Below the pieces are notes generated by a model. That model had not been told where the DNA came from. It did not search any database and saw only the letters and a list, made by a program, of their open reading frames with translations. The position numbers were made by a program, and so were the translations under genes. DNA of 64,000 nucleotides from Phycisphaerae bacterium (lineage in GTDB: Bacteria > Planctomycetota > Phycisphaerae > UBA1845 > UTPLA1), in NCBI GenBank assembly GCA_035275405.1, contig DATEMU010000004.1:1-64000 (forward strand). The letters run 5' to 3'. Positions 1 to 9,916 of this stretch are shown here, piece by piece (position 1 is the first letter of the stretch; the number at the start of each line of letters is the position of its first letter).

Positions 1-2106
1 CGGGGCCGCGTTGAACGAGAAGGGATTCTCCGAATTGAACAGGATGTCGTCGTTGCACTCGATCTGGCCGTCCGTGCAGTTGCAGACCTGCGTGCCGGCC
101 GTGCCGCCGACATCGCCATAGACCGCGATGAAACCATCGAATTCCGAGCCCGCCATGCTGATCGACAGGATCGCGGCATTGTAGGCCACCCCGGCCAGAT
201 TCGTCGGAATCGTGTAGTTGTAGAAAATGTCCTCGCGCATCTGCGGCTGAGGATTCGGCGGTGCGCCCACCGAGCAGGTCGGCGGCGTGTCCGGCGTCCC
301 CGGCGTCGCGTCGAAATCCGTGTCCGTCGCGAACGACGTGTCGAACGTCTTCATCACCGCCACGCCCGTCAACTGCAACTTATCAATGCACTCATCATTG
401 ACCGGGACGCCCGGACAAACGTCTGCGCAAGTGTCCGCACAGGAATTGCAGGGCGGATCAAGACTACCCAGCCATGTCCCCCCGCGGGGCGTACAGGCCT
501 TCTCGGGCCTCTCGAAACAACCGGCCTCGCTGGCATCACAACAAGCCGCATAGACGAGTGGTTCTGCACAAGGACTCGCACACGCGACACTGATGCGGTA
601 CGCCGAATTGCAGGGAATTCCGAGGAACGTGCTCGGACGCACGCGCAGCCACCAGGCACCGGCCGGCAGGCACTCGGTGATGGTCTTCGTTTCACACGCT
701 TTGCCGGCCACGATCTGACGCGTTGTGAACGTGCAAGTTTCATCATCCCCGCCGTTATTCATCAACGACATTTCATAAGGGAAGCGCGACGTTACCGTCC
801 ACGTCACCTCGCGCTCCGCCGTGAGCGTCAGCTCATACCAGTCGTTGTCGCGTGAATCGTTTTCGCCGTTGCACACATTGCTCACGCAAAGTACGCCCGA
901 GGCGCACTCGCTGTCCTGCGTGCAGAAGGACTGGTAGTTGCCGGAAAAGCCGCACACCGCCGCGCCGCAGGAAATCGGCGAGAAACTGATGATGCCGCCG
1001 ACGTTGTCCGCCAGGCAGCCGCTGTTGAAGGAATCCTGATAGCCGGCCCCGCAACTCGGCTCATTCTCCGTCGTGGCCCCCGCGCACGCCTCCGCCAGGG
1101 TAATGCACGACGTGCAGACCGGATTCGTATCATCGAAGTCCGCGCACAAGCCCTCTTTCCAGATGTTGACCAGGTTGTTCACGCAGTTCGCGCGCAGGAT
1201 GTCGTCCGTGCACACGGCCGGAACCACGTCCCGATTACAACAGGCCCCGGGAGGACCGGGGTTTGCCCGGATTTCAATGGCCATACCCGAATACGGATTG
1301 CCGCCGAATGATCGATAATCCTGACCCCCGCACGTCCCATCGTTGTTGGGGCGAAGGAAGGAATCGACCGTGCTGCCGACATCTCCCCCATCAATGGTAT
1401 TGCCGGCAATGCTCCATGCCGAATCAACATTGGATGAGGTGATACAAACCCACAGAAAATTCTCGTCCACCAAAAGCGGCGGGGAGATGTCAAATGTCAC
1501 GGTCGTACCCGGATTGTTAAGCGGGTAGTTCTTCGTCGCCGAGTACAGTAGAGCAGACCCTGGATCGTCCGGGCAATTGGGCGTCTGGTTTCCGCTATGA
1601 AGCGTGAGCGTCGCCGAGTCAGGATCTCCGCTGCCGGCAAGGCCGCCGAGATTGACGAGCACCGAACACAGGAACCGGTCGGTTCCGACCAGACTGACAT
1701 CATCACAAGATGTGTCCGTCCCCAGGTCACTGCGAACGATCACCGAGAAACCCGAGATGTTGTCGTTGCGATAGATCGCCGTCTCGCACGGCTCAAAGAC
1801 GCACTCCGCCGGCGGGGAGCCTCCCCGCAAGCCTGCCTGCTCAGTCCCGGGCGGCGCAGGATTGACCGGATACCAGGTCTCAATGACCGGTTCAGCTACC
1901 GAAGAAACGCTCCACGCACGATCACGCGGCGTCTCGGCGCTTTTGGACGCGGCAGATTGAATACTGCTCTTCGCAAAGTTGTTTCTAACGGGCTTGCTTG
2001 GCAGGGAGGCCTTGCCGGCCGACGGCGTCTCCGCCATCGCGCTGAAGGCCCAAACCCAACAGGCACAAAGTCCTGCAATCACGGCAATGGTATTTCGCCT
2101 CGTCAT
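1..2106 (-). CDS. Cys-rich secreted protein, C-terminus beyond left edge
   Basis: The frame is open without a stop from the ATG at 2104-2106 to base 1, giving 702 codons, so the C-terminus lies outside the window. The N-terminus is a signal peptide (Arg-rich start, then a hydrophobic stretch ending near AFSAMA, about residue 25). The rest is low-charge, Ser/Thr/Asp-rich and unusually rich in Cys. Two Cys clusters of the GACCN / AACCD type sit near residues 285 and 520, each followed by more spaced Cys; such disulfide-rich repeats recur in planctomycete exoproteins (family recollection). No catalytic motif was recognised. It lies downstream of another secreted protein on the same strand but 530 bases away, so it probably has its own promoter. 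Function unknown. Confidence 0.75.
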   Translation of the reverse strand, partial: MTRRNTIAVIAGLCACWVWAFSAMAETPSAGKASLPSKPVRNNFAKSSIQSAASKSAETPRDRAWSVSSVAEPVIETWYPVNPAPPGTEQAGLRGGSPPAECVFEPCETAIYRNDNISGFSVIVRSDLGTDTSCDDVSLVGTDRFLCSVLVNLGGLAGSGDPDSATLTLHSGNQTPNCPDDPGSALLYSATKNYPLNNPGTTVTFDISPPLLVDENFLWVCITSSNVDSAWSIAGNTIDGGDVGSTVDSFLRPNNDGTCGGQDYRSFGGNPYSGMAIEIRANPGPPGACCNRDVVPAVCTDDILRANCVNNLVNIWKEGLCADFDDTNPVCTSCITLAEACAGATTENEPSCGAGYQDSFNSGCLADNVGGIISFSPISCGAAVCGFSGNYQSFCTQDSECASGVLCVSNVCNGENDSRDNDWYELTLTAEREVTWTVTSRFPYEMSLMNNGGDDETCTFTTRQIVAGKACETKTITECLPAGAWWLRVRPSTFLGIPCNSAYRISVACASPCAEPLVYAACCDASEAGCFERPEKACTPRGGTWLGSLDPPCNSCADTCADVCPGVPVNDECIDKLQLTGVAVMKTFDTSFATDTDFDATPGTPDTPPTCSVGAPPNPQPQMREDIFYNYTIPTNLAGVAYNAAILSISMAGSEFDGFIAVYGDVGGTAGTQVCNCTDGQIECNDDILFNSENPFSFNAAP

Positions 2107-2634
2107 CAGTCCAGACTCCTTGTTCGACGTTGTCGCTCAATCCATTCGGCTCGACCAAATATTCAACGATCCCCATCAACTCCCATCACCCACACATTGT
2201 CTATGTTTGACCCGACTGCGCGCAACGCGCAACGCGAACCGTAAACCGGGCGGTCGCGCATACTTAGACGGTCGCAGGCCTATCATTCATTTTTCAAGAA
2301 GCGGGGCGGTCAGGGATGGTGCTTCTATCTCCGGGCTTGGCTCGCCGAGTTAACGGCTTCGTCTATCGTATCCAAAGCCCCAAGCCCCGGTCAAGTGATA
2401 TCGGTCGGAAAAAGGAAACGATTTCCGGTTTGAGGCTGACCCCGGCGGTCAATATTGAAAGTAACGGCGAATAAGCTCGATACCCGAACTCACTGTGCCG
2501 GCGCGGCTTGGGGACCCTGCAACATCCCAGAAAAAACCAGCTTGGGGCCCTGAAAAACGCCACTCGCGCGCATCAGGTACCTGGGCCGCCCGGCCATGCT
2601 ATCAGTGGGTTGGGAAGCCCTGCATCGTCCTGTG
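2107..2634. other. Intergenic region upstream of the Cys-rich protein
   Basis: This 528-base stretch separates the stop of the M36-like protease from the start of the Cys-rich protein, both on the minus strand. I see no reading frame with a ribosome site, no clear U-tailed hairpin and no tRNA. It should hold the terminator of the first gene and the promoter of the second, but neither matches consensus well enough to place. Confidence 0.4.
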
Positions 2635-5457
2635 TCAGGGCACCAAGAGCGCGGACGCCATGCCGTCAATGTCGCCGGCCTCCAAGTTACTCGAAACGTT
2701 GAAATCACCTGCACAGATTTGAGCCGCCGTGGGTGACCCAAGCATGGCATCGACAAAGACTTGCAGGTCCCGGCCGTCCACAAAAGTGTCTTCATCGAGA
2801 TCACCCGTCGCTCCGGCGCAGGGCGGCGGACAGACAAAATCAAAGATGGTGAATTCATCGATCGCCGCCTCGACGACGCTCCCGTTCAGGGGAAGGTCTG
2901 ACGCAGAAAACCGGATTCGGAATTGATTGGTGAGGGCCACGAAATCGGCGATCCGATAGGTCTTCACAAACCACCCGCCATCGACTTCCGGATTCGGCGA
3001 ACCGGTCGTCGGTCCGACCGTCTCAAGATTCACCCAGGAGCCTCCTCCGTTACTTGAGACTTCCACCACCAACACGTCGGCCTGCGGCAGCGCGCCAAAC
3101 GTGTTCGAGTACCACCGCGCATAGCTGACTCGGGGATCGCTCAGGCTCGACAAATCAATGACTTGCGAAGTCAATGTGGTCGTGCCGTCATCCACGTCGG
3201 AGTTGCAACTGTTTAGCGCGTTATTGTCCGTCATCCAGCATTGACCCGAACCGCCGAATCCGGATGTTGGGTCCCCCCGACCACAGTTGATCGGCGTCGC
3301 GGGATTGGCGTCCCAAGGGCCATCGACCACGCTTCCCGAAACCGTCCAACCGGGATTCGCCTGGAAGTCGTACGCGACGAACGTACTGACCCCGAGCGCC
3401 GCGGTGGTCGAATACACGACTGCCGGCGCATTGGTCGGATCGGTGACGGTCCCGATGTCCACGGCGTCCACGCTGAAGTAATATTGAATTTCCTGCGTAC
3501 ACGCGGCCGACGGAAGCAACCCCTCGTACTCATTGGGGTTGATCTCGTTCATGCTGACCGTCGTGAACGGCCCGATGTTCCCGATCCGATAGCTGATCGT
3601 CCCCGATCCGGGAATCGGCGGCCGGCATGCGGCGGCGGCATCCAACCGAACCGTGCTCGCCTGACTCGGGGGAACAAATTGCGGAAGGCCGATCGGGTGC
3701 GTGAATGTCAGGGGGCCATACTGCGCCGCGGCCATGCCATGGGCATCGAAGCCTTCAAAAATCTCCGGACAATGCGGCGTCCCGTTGCTCAGGTTGGCGT
3801 CATCGTCGTCCAGCGTCAGAAAATCGATGTGAATCTGCGGCGTAATCGACGATCCGGTGTGCATGAGAATGCTGTTGACCGTGAGGTCGGCAATGATATC
3901 GCGGTACGTAACGGGATTGGATGCCGCCAGGGCGTTTCGCGTTTCCCAGACGCATCCGGAGATCAACTGGCCGCAGAAGTGGGACTCGCCGCCGCACGGG
4001 TATTGCAACGAATTGACCGCATTGCGAATCCCCGCGTTGCAATTGTTGTTAAACCCCTTGCCCAGAGCCGGATCGTCGGCGATCAGCATCGACATGCAAT
4101 CGCCCATGCCCTCGCCGTACTGGTCCTGGCCGCTGCCCGCTACTTGCACCAGATGATGGCCGTACTCGTGATGCACGACGCTCGAAAACGCCGAATTCGC
4201 GCAGCCCCCGCCGGCCCGATAGAAATTGATCGAGCTCCCGTTGTAAAACGCGTTGCACGTCGTCGCAATGTTGACGTTGACGGTAAAGTTCGACTGCGTC
4301 GAAATCGTCGGATAAAACGGATTATACGCCAGCGCGAAATCGCGAACGATGTTCGCCTGAACGTAGGCGTTGGCCTCGGCCCGCACGAATTCACTCGCGT
4401 TGGCCGCATTGTGTACAAAATCGGCCGGCCCCGGCGGAGTCACCGTCTGGGAGAGCGCCTCGGCCGCCTGCGCCTGGTCCACGACGATAAATCGTTGGCC
4501 GCGCATCAGCGAATCGACCTGCACATCCGCTGTCCCCGCGTTGGGAATCGTATAGTCCCCGTTCACATTGGCGAACGCATGCGTCGTCCCAATGCTGGCC
4601 CGCGCATAGGGCATCGGCACCAGCGTTTCATTCTCGCAAGAATCCGCCGCGTCGCCTTCGCTCGCCATCACGCTTACGTTTCCGTTAACGTCCGTCTCCA
4701 GGACCAGGTCCTCTTGATACAGGATCGCCCCCGACTGCGCATCTGCAATGAACAACCACTTCTCGTAGCCCTGCGGCGAAAACTGGTCGGCGGATGCACC
4801 GACAAACTCAATCGCTAACGCCGGCGGCACCACAGTTTCATCGTTCCCCGCCCAGATCACCTGCTTCGGCGCGGTAAAATTCGTCAATCTGGGAAACAGG
4901 GCGATCGCCGCCGCGCGCGCCGCCTCCGCTTGGACCACCGCCGCTCGCGGCACGGCAAACCCGCCCAAATCCCGCAAGTTGGACCCCGCCCACACGACCG
5001 GATTGCCCGGTTCATTGCGCACCAATAGACGAAGCTCGCCGCGGAACACCGGCAGACCACCCCGAACCTGCGAGTAATAGACCAGCGTGAACTTGAACTT
5101 CCCGGTCGCCCGATCAAACATGACCGGCTGAGTGTGGCGCCGATCCGCCAGGAGACTCTGCGGAACCAAGTCCTCCGCCGCCACGCCAAACATCTGCGAG
5201 TACGCCGTCCGGAATTGCGCGGCCGCCGACTCGGCCCCGTCGCCTTGCGCAAACACCGATCCGTGAATCGACGTGATGCGCGACTCCGATCGGGTCAATT
5301 GAACATCTGGAAACGCCCGAGTAAACGCCTCCACCGCGGCCTGCGCAGTCTCGACGCTCGTCGTCGGGGCGCTCGGCACCGGCTCGGCCGCAGACGTGTT
5401 CGCCCAACCTGTAAAAATGCCGATAAGGAGAAATCCCGCCCCTGCCGATCGTTTCAT
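2635..5457 (-). CDS. Secreted M36/M4-like zinc metalloprotease with dockerin-like C-terminus
   Basis: A 940-residue secreted protein. The ATG at 5457 is chosen because GGGAG stands 7 bases upstream and it begins a clean signal peptide (MKRSAGAGFLLIG, cleaved after about TSAAE); an in-frame start 16 codons further upstream has no such support. The first 200 residues resemble an FTP/PepSY-type propeptide. The zinc site HEYGH lies near residue 430, followed by GEGMGD, whose Glu would be the third ligand, as in fungalysin (M36) and thermolysin-like enzymes. A Cys-containing beta-rich region follows. The last 60 residues carry two Asp/Asn-rich segments (GDLDEDTFVDGRDLQ and AGDFNVSSNLEAGDIDG) like degenerate dockerin repeats, perhaps for Ca binding or surface attachment. 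Substrate unknown. Confidence 0.85.
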   Translation of the reverse strand: MKRSAGAGFLLIGIFTGWANTSAAEPVPSAPTTSVETAQAAVEAFTRAFPDVQLTRSESRITSIHGSVFAQGDGAESAAAQFRTAYSQMFGVAAEDLVPQSLLADRRHTQPVMFDRATGKFKFTLVYYSQVRGGLPVFRGELRLLVRNEPGNPVVWAGSNLRDLGGFAVPRAAVVQAEAARAAAIALFPRLTNFTAPKQVIWAGNDETVVPPALAIEFVGASADQFSPQGYEKWLFIADAQSGAILYQEDLVLETDVNGNVSVMASEGDAADSCENETLVPMPYARASIGTTHAFANVNGDYTIPNAGTADVQVDSLMRGQRFIVVDQAQAAEALSQTVTPPGPADFVHNAANASEFVRAEANAYVQANIVRDFALAYNPFYPTISTQSNFTVNVNIATTCNAFYNGSSINFYRAGGGCANSAFSSVVHHEYGHHLVQVAGSGQDQYGEGMGDCMSMLIADDPALGKGFNNNCNAGIRNAVNSLQYPCGGESHFCGQLISGCVWETRNALAASNPVTYRDIIADLTVNSILMHTGSSITPQIHIDFLTLDDDDANLSNGTPHCPEIFEGFDAHGMAAAQYGPLTFTHPIGLPQFVPPSQASTVRLDAAAACRPPIPGSGTISYRIGNIGPFTTVSMNEINPNEYEGLLPSAACTQEIQYYFSVDAVDIGTVTDPTNAPAVVYSTTAALGVSTFVAYDFQANPGWTVSGSVVDGPWDANPATPINCGRGDPTSGFGGSGQCWMTDNNALNSCNSDVDDGTTTLTSQVIDLSSLSDPRVSYARWYSNTFGALPQADVLVVEVSSNGGGSWVNLETVGPTTGSPNPEVDGGWFVKTYRIADFVALTNQFRIRFSASDLPLNGSVVEAAIDEFTIFDFVCPPPCAGATGDLDEDTFVDGRDLQVFVDAMLGSPTAAQICAGDFNVSSNLEAGDIDGMASALLVP

Positions 5458-5588
5458 CGTGTGCTCCCAAATAAAGAAACCCGCGATCCGCGGGTCGATC
5501 CCCACCCTGAATTCTTCTCAGAGAGGACTTACGCTACGCATTTTACGGCGCAGGCTGTTAAAGTTCCAGCCTTGAAGGCCCATAATTG

Positions 5589-7307
5589 ATGAAAATCTCG
5601 CCGGAAGGTCGCCATCGCCATGATCGACGACTTCGCTTCATTTCATTCGTCGTGTTGGTGGCGGCTGTTGCTGCGCGATTGAGCTACCTCATTGCTTCGC
5701 CCGACCGTGCATGGCCGCACAGCGTCGCCTACGAAGGCGATGCGCCGCTTTGGGCGCGATTCGCGGACGCGCTGCTAATCGGACAACCTTTTGAATTCGA
5801 TCTTCCGGTCCATCCGCCCGGCGTTGCGTACCTCCTATCGTGGTTGCCAAATCACGAATCCCACGGCTATTTCCTCGCCGCCAAAGTAATCTGGTGCCTG
5901 CTCGGCGCCCTGAGCTGCGCCCTCACGATCGTCGCGGCGCGTCCGCATTTCGGCCTGCGTGTGGCGGCACTCGCGGGCCTGTTGTCCGCCGCTTCGTTCG
6001 GCCTGATCGTCCAGTCCACCTCGCTCAACAACGAGACGCCCTACACGCTGCTTTTGCTCATCACCATCATCGTGACGAATTCGATCCTCACCGCCCCAAG
6101 CGTCGCAAAGGCGGTACTGTGGGGGCTGTGCAACGGCTTTGCGGTGCTCCTTCGCCCCGAACACACCCTGCTGGTCGTCCTGCTCCTCGGCTTTCTCGCG
6201 CTCCGCCGGCGATCAATCAAGCCTGATCCGCAATCCGCCGGTGCACATCCCAGGCGAATCGCGATTCCTCTCGCCGTCGCCGTGGTCTGCTTCTTTCTGG
6301 TCCCGCTTCCTTGGAGCATCCGCAGCGCACGGGCGCTCCTCCGCTTCAATACTGTCGAGGCGCAGCCCATCGACTACGCCCGCAGCGAAGTCCCCTGGAC
6401 GATGGACGCGGCGGATTTCCTCCGCGCGCTTCCCGCCTTCGCCCGTGAGGGAAACTGGCGATACATCACCTATCTCGCCCAACAGAAACGGCTTGCCCAC
6501 GTCGACCGCGAATTCGTCCAATCGTTCTTTAGTGACGCCGGATACATCCCCAAGCCGATTTCCCCCTTTGTCTTCGTCAGCAATCAAGGACCGCTTTGCT
6601 TCGCACTCGCCAACAACGAACACGCCGATGGCGGGTTCTCCACGGCCCTCCTCGGCACCTCCGGCCCCTCCGTCCTCGCCTTCGGCAGTCCGTGGCACCT
6701 GCGCCTTTACCAGGAAGGCTACGCCGTAGGGATGCGCTATCTCCTCGACCACCCACGCGACGCTGTCGAGCTGTTCTATAAGAAACTACTCTTTTTCGCA
6801 GAAGGGGCCTCCCAGGGATTCACGGTTTGGAATTTCCCATTAGGTGTAGAAGGAATCCGCCGCCCCGTGGATCAGCTCACCGCCCCGATTACCAATCACA
6901 AGATTTGGGCGACCTTCATCCTCACCTTCGTCGCCGCCGGCATCGCACTCGCCCTTCGCCGGCGAATCACCAGTTTTTGGCTGACCATCATCGCCTACAA
7001 ATTGATCATCGCCATCGCCTTTTTCGGCTACGCGCGGCAGGCCGTCTCCATCCTGCCGGTCTTCTACGTTTTCGCCGCCGTTGCCCTCGATGCCGTGCTT
7101 CTTTCGCCGCTTGCCAAACGCTGGCCCATTCTTGTCGATCGCTGGCGGCTTATTCTCGTCCTCACTTCTGCAGGTGTTTTCGCAACAGCCGCCAGGACGA
7201 GTTTCTTGTCGTGGAAGTACGAAATCTCCGGCCCCGCCGACAGCGCGCCGCAATGGGGCCCCGGGGCGTTTGAGTCACATCAGGCGCTAAACATTCGACG
7301 TCTATAA
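5589..7307 (+). CDS. GT-C fold membrane glycosyltransferase-like protein
   Basis: A 572-residue integral membrane protein with about ten hydrophobic segments. After the first one comes a short loop with YEGDAPLW and later LPVHPPGVAYLL; an acidic pair in the first extracytoplasmic loop and an HPPG-type motif are features of the PMT/ArnT (GT39/GT83) superfamily, which transfers sugars from polyprenyl-phosphate donors. The ATG at 5589 is preferred over the TTG just before it; GAAGG lies about 11 bases upstream. It diverges from the metalloprotease at 5457 with 130 bases between. Donor and acceptor cannot be told from sequence. No other glycan gene is adjacent, so the pathway is unassigned. Confidence 0.7.
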   Translation: MKISPEGRHRHDRRLRFISFVVLVAAVAARLSYLIASPDRAWPHSVAYEGDAPLWARFADALLIGQPFEFDLPVHPPGVAYLLSWLPNHESHGYFLAAKVIWCLLGALSCALTIVAARPHFGLRVAALAGLLSAASFGLIVQSTSLNNETPYTLLLLITIIVTNSILTAPSVAKAVLWGLCNGFAVLLRPEHTLLVVLLLGFLALRRRSIKPDPQSAGAHPRRIAIPLAVAVVCFFLVPLPWSIRSARALLRFNTVEAQPIDYARSEVPWTMDAADFLRALPAFAREGNWRYITYLAQQKRLAHVDREFVQSFFSDAGYIPKPISPFVFVSNQGPLCFALANNEHADGGFSTALLGTSGPSVLAFGSPWHLRLYQEGYAVGMRYLLDHPRDAVELFYKKLLFFAEGASQGFTVWNFPLGVEGIRRPVDQLTAPITNHKIWATFILTFVAAGIALALRRRITSFWLTIIAYKLIIAIAFFGYARQAVSILPVFYVFAAVALDAVLLSPLAKRWPILVDRWRLILVLTSAGVFATAARTSFLSWKYEISGPADSAPQWGPGAFESHQALNIRRL

Positions 7308-7337
7308 CAGCGAGCCGTTCGCTTCTACAATTGCACA

Positions 7338-8006
7338 ATGCAAACGCCCGAAGTACTAGCTGCGCTGTCGCCGCGCGGCATCGACGAGATCGCCGCCGCC
7401 GCCCAGGCCGTACAGGCCAATCTCATCGCCCTCCGCGTCGCCTGGTGCAAGCGCACCGGTCAGGACCCCGCCACCCACGACATCCAAACCCCGCCGCCCG
7501 GTCCCGTGCGCAAGATGCGCGAGATCCTGATCGACCGCCACATCATCAAAGACTATTCGCCCGAAGAAATCACCCTCCGTCTCCGCCAGGTCTGGGGCGA
7601 GTTCACGGCGCTCTGCTGGCTTTTCCCCCACGTAAACCCGCAAACGCCAATCTCGTTCGAACCGCTTGCGGCCGATCAGGGAATCCGCTGCCCTATGCAC
7701 GTCTACGAAAAACTCGAAGAAGTCCAGCGAGGTCTCTGGCGTCTCCGCCACGAACAGCGCCTCCGCCACGACAAGAGCGCCACGCAAGACCCCGACTTCC
7801 GCCGCGAACACGAACTGGCCCTCGCCCACCCGCTCAGCGTCTTTGGCGAGTCCATCAGTACCTGCGGCAACGAGGAACTCCTCTGCTGCGCCTGCGAATA
7901 TGCCGGCATGCTCGCCGCCCTCCGCTGGACCACCGACAACCGCTGGACCTGGGAAGCCCCCGGCATCATGGATGTGGCACTGTCACCTAGTTCGCCGGAG
8001 ATTTGA
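7338..8006 (+). CDS. Hypothetical protein with Cys-containing C-terminal motif
   Basis: A 222-residue soluble protein with no signal peptide or membrane segment. It is rich in amphipathic helices, Arg and Trp, and has a short Cys-rich stretch (STCGNEELLCCACEYAGM, about residues 173-190) that could bind metal or be redox-active; I cannot tell which. It starts 30 bases after the glycosyltransferase and may be co-transcribed with it. I do not recognise the family. Confidence 0.6.
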   Translation: MQTPEVLAALSPRGIDEIAAAAQAVQANLIALRVAWCKRTGQDPATHDIQTPPPGPVRKMREILIDRHIIKDYSPEEITLRLRQVWGEFTALCWLFPHVNPQTPISFEPLAADQGIRCPMHVYEKLEEVQRGLWRLRHEQRLRHDKSATQDPDFRREHELALAHPLSVFGESISTCGNEELLCCACEYAGMLAALRWTTDNRWTWEAPGIMDVALSPSSPEI

Positions 8007-8020
8007 TAACCGGTCGTCAA

Positions 8021-8055
8021 AACAAAAAAAGCCCTGGCATAGGGAGCCAGGGCTG
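8021..8055 (-). terminator. Rho-independent terminator of sodA
   Basis: A perfect 9-bp inverted repeat (AGCCCTGGC at 8030-8038, GCCAGGGCT at 8046-8054) with a 7-base loop. Read on the minus strand it is followed by a run of seven T, then GTTTT. It lies 27 bases after the superoxide dismutase stop. Confidence 0.9.
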
Positions 8056-8081
8056 TATTCCAACAAAAGACTTGTACGATT

Positions 8082-8690
8082 TTATTTCGCGGCCTTGAAG
8101 TATTCGTCCACCTTCTTCCAATTCACCACGTTCCACCACGCCGTGATGTAGTCCGGCCGGCGGTTCTGGTAGTTCAGGTAGTACGCGTGCTCCCAGACAT
8201 CCAGCCCCAGCACCGGCGTATGCCCGGTCATGTAAGGCGAGTCCTGGTTGCCCGTGCTGAAGACCTCAACCTTGCCATCCTTGACCGCCAGCCACGCCCA
8301 GCCGCTCCCGAAGCGCGTCGTCGCTGCGGCGGTGAATTTCTCCTTAAACGTCTCGAAGCTGCCGAACGTGCTCTTGATCGCGTCGGCGATTGCGCCCGAC
8401 GGCTGGCCCCCGCAATTCGGCCCCATGATCTGCCAGAACATCGAATGGTTCGCGTGCCCCCCGCCGTTGTTGATGACCGTCTGGCGGATGTTCTCCGGCA
8501 CGTCCTTGATCTCGCGGAGCAGCTTCTCGACCGGCTTTGCCGCGAGCGCTGCCTGCCCTTCGAGGGCCTTGTTCACATTCGTGATGTACGCCTGATGATG
8601 CTTGCCGTGATGGATCTCCATCGTCTTGGCGTCGATGTGCGGCGCGAGCGCGTCGAACTTGTACGGTAGCGGTGGAAGTTCAAAGGCCAT
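8082..8690 (-). CDS. sodA: Superoxide dismutase, Mn-type
   Basis: A 202-residue Fe/Mn-family superoxide dismutase, converting superoxide to hydrogen peroxide and oxygen, probably in the cytoplasm as no signal peptide is seen. Family landmarks are present: HHGKHHQAY near the N-terminus (first His ligand), [11 protein letters not shown] (second His ligand), and DVWEHAYY, holding the Asp and His ligands. The Gly-Gly before HANH and the Gln in TGNQDSP favour manganese over iron by the usual residue rules. The ATG at 8690 follows AAAGGAG; a 22-codon upstream extension lacks family similarity. The gene is monocistronic, with a strong terminator behind it and a divergent nuclease in front. It implies exposure to oxygen. 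Confidence 0.96.
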   Translation of the reverse strand: MAFELPPLPYKFDALAPHIDAKTMEIHHGKHHQAYITNVNKALEGQAALAAKPVEKLLREIKDVPENIRQTVINNGGGHANHSMFWQIMGPNCGGQPSGAIADAIKSTFGSFETFKEKFTAAATTRFGSGWAWLAVKDGKVEVFSTGNQDSPYMTGHTPVLGLDVWEHAYYLNYQNRRPDYITAWWNVVNWKKVDEYFKAAK

Positions 8691-8856
8691 GGCAAAGGCT
8701 CCTTTCAAGGTGCGTGGGTGAGATGTTTCCCAAAACCGGTTAGAATCTAGCCCCACGATGCGGAGGGGTCAAGATTAGCCCGTGCTTCCGAGGCCCTTCG
8801 GAACCGGAATCGCGCCCCGCTTTCAGTACAACCGCACCGCCTGGAGTACCGAATCC

Positions 8857-9873
8857 ATGTGCCGCCGCCGCATTTTCGAATCCGCACTGATACCTATCTG
8901 CATACTCACGTTCACCCTTTGTTCGCCTGCCCGCGCCTGGGACGAAGACGGCCACATCATCGTCACCCGCGTCGCCTACGAAAAGCTCCCTCCCGAAATG
9001 CCCGACTGGCTCCGCTCCGAAAAAGTCCGCGCGCGTCTGGAGTATCTCTCGTCCGAACCCGATCGCTGGCGTGGTCAGCACAACATCCATCTCGATCATG
9101 ATAATAGCCCGGATCACTACATCGACGCAGAGGACCTGGAGCCCTTCGGTCTGACGCTGAAGACGCTTCCGCCCCTGCGTCGCGAATTCCTCGACCTGCT
9201 CGCCACCAAGCGGGCCACGGGCGAGGTGAAGGAGCCGCCGCGAAACGCCGCCAAGGACAAAGACTACACGCAGCTCAACCCCGGCATGTTGCCCTGGGAA
9301 ATCGCCGAGCTGCAATGGAAGCTCGCCGCCAGCTGGACGACACTCAAGACTTACGAGCAATATCGCTCACACGTCACCGACGAAATGATCGACAATGCCC
9401 GTCAGAACGTCGTCTACCAAATGGGCGTGCTCAGCCACTTCGTCGGCGACGGCAGCCAGCCACTCCACATCACCCGCCACCATCACGGCTGGGTCGGCCC
9501 GAATCCCAAGGGCTACACCATGGACCGCGGGTTTCACGCCTACATCGACGGCGGCGTAATCGCACTCCATCGCATCACCAGGGAAGATCTGATCCCCAAG
9601 GCCCGCCCGCCGAAGTCGGTCTCAACAAAAAACTACTGGCCCGAAATCTGCGGCTACCTCGAAGAGACCTTTCAAGAACTCGAACCCCTGTACGAGCTGG
9701 AGAAGACGGGCGAACTCGAGCGCTCCGCCGGAAAGGCCTTCATCGAAGATCGCCTGCTGGAAGGCGGAGCCATGCTCGCCGGCGTCTGGGTCGCCGCCTA
9801 CGAAGGCTCGCATCTCGACGAATACCGCATCCGCCAGCTCACTGGCAAGAAACCCACCACACAGAAGAATTAA
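8857..9873 (+). CDS. Secreted S1/P1 nuclease-like protein
   Basis: A 338-residue exported protein of the S1/P1 nuclease (zinc-dependent, phospholipase C-like) superfamily. The signal peptide ends in SPARA, so the mature chain would begin with Trp28 in AWDEDGH; in this family the N-terminal Trp amine and carbonyl bind zinc. The core motif LSHFVGDGSQPLH starts near residue 192 and fits the family pattern HFVGD-x-HQPLH, although the His after GD is Ser here. Further His residues (ITRHHHGW, IHLDHDN) could complete a trinuclear zinc site. The start at 8857 has GGAG 11 bases before it. Likely role is periplasmic or extracellular single-strand nucleic acid degradation or 3'-nucleotidase activity (family knowledge; substrate not proven). 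Confidence 0.75.
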   Translation: MCRRRIFESALIPICILTFTLCSPARAWDEDGHIIVTRVAYEKLPPEMPDWLRSEKVRARLEYLSSEPDRWRGQHNIHLDHDNSPDHYIDAEDLEPFGLTLKTLPPLRREFLDLLATKRATGEVKEPPRNAAKDKDYTQLNPGMLPWEIAELQWKLAASWTTLKTYEQYRSHVTDEMIDNARQNVVYQMGVLSHFVGDGSQPLHITRHHHGWVGPNPKGYTMDRGFHAYIDGGVIALHRITREDLIPKARPPKSVSTKNYWPEICGYLEETFQELEPLYELEKTGELERSAGKAFIEDRLLEGGAMLAGVWVAAYEGSHLDEYRIRQLTGKKPTTQKN

Positions 9874-9893
9874 GTACCCACTCGGCTAATTGG

Positions 9894-9916
9894 AGAACAG
9901 CCGCACTCGGCTGTTA
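9894..9916. terminator. Hairpin between convergent genes
   Basis: A perfect 8-bp stem (AACAGCCG at 9896-9903, CGGCTGTT at 9908-9915) with loop CACT lies between the nuclease stop and the stop of the convergent hypothetical gene. It could serve both strands. There is no long T run on either side, so activity is less certain. Confidence 0.5.

Noticed and set aside
3241-4818. A 525-codon plus-strand open frame
   Set aside because: Antisense of the M36-like protease, Arg-rich and featureless.
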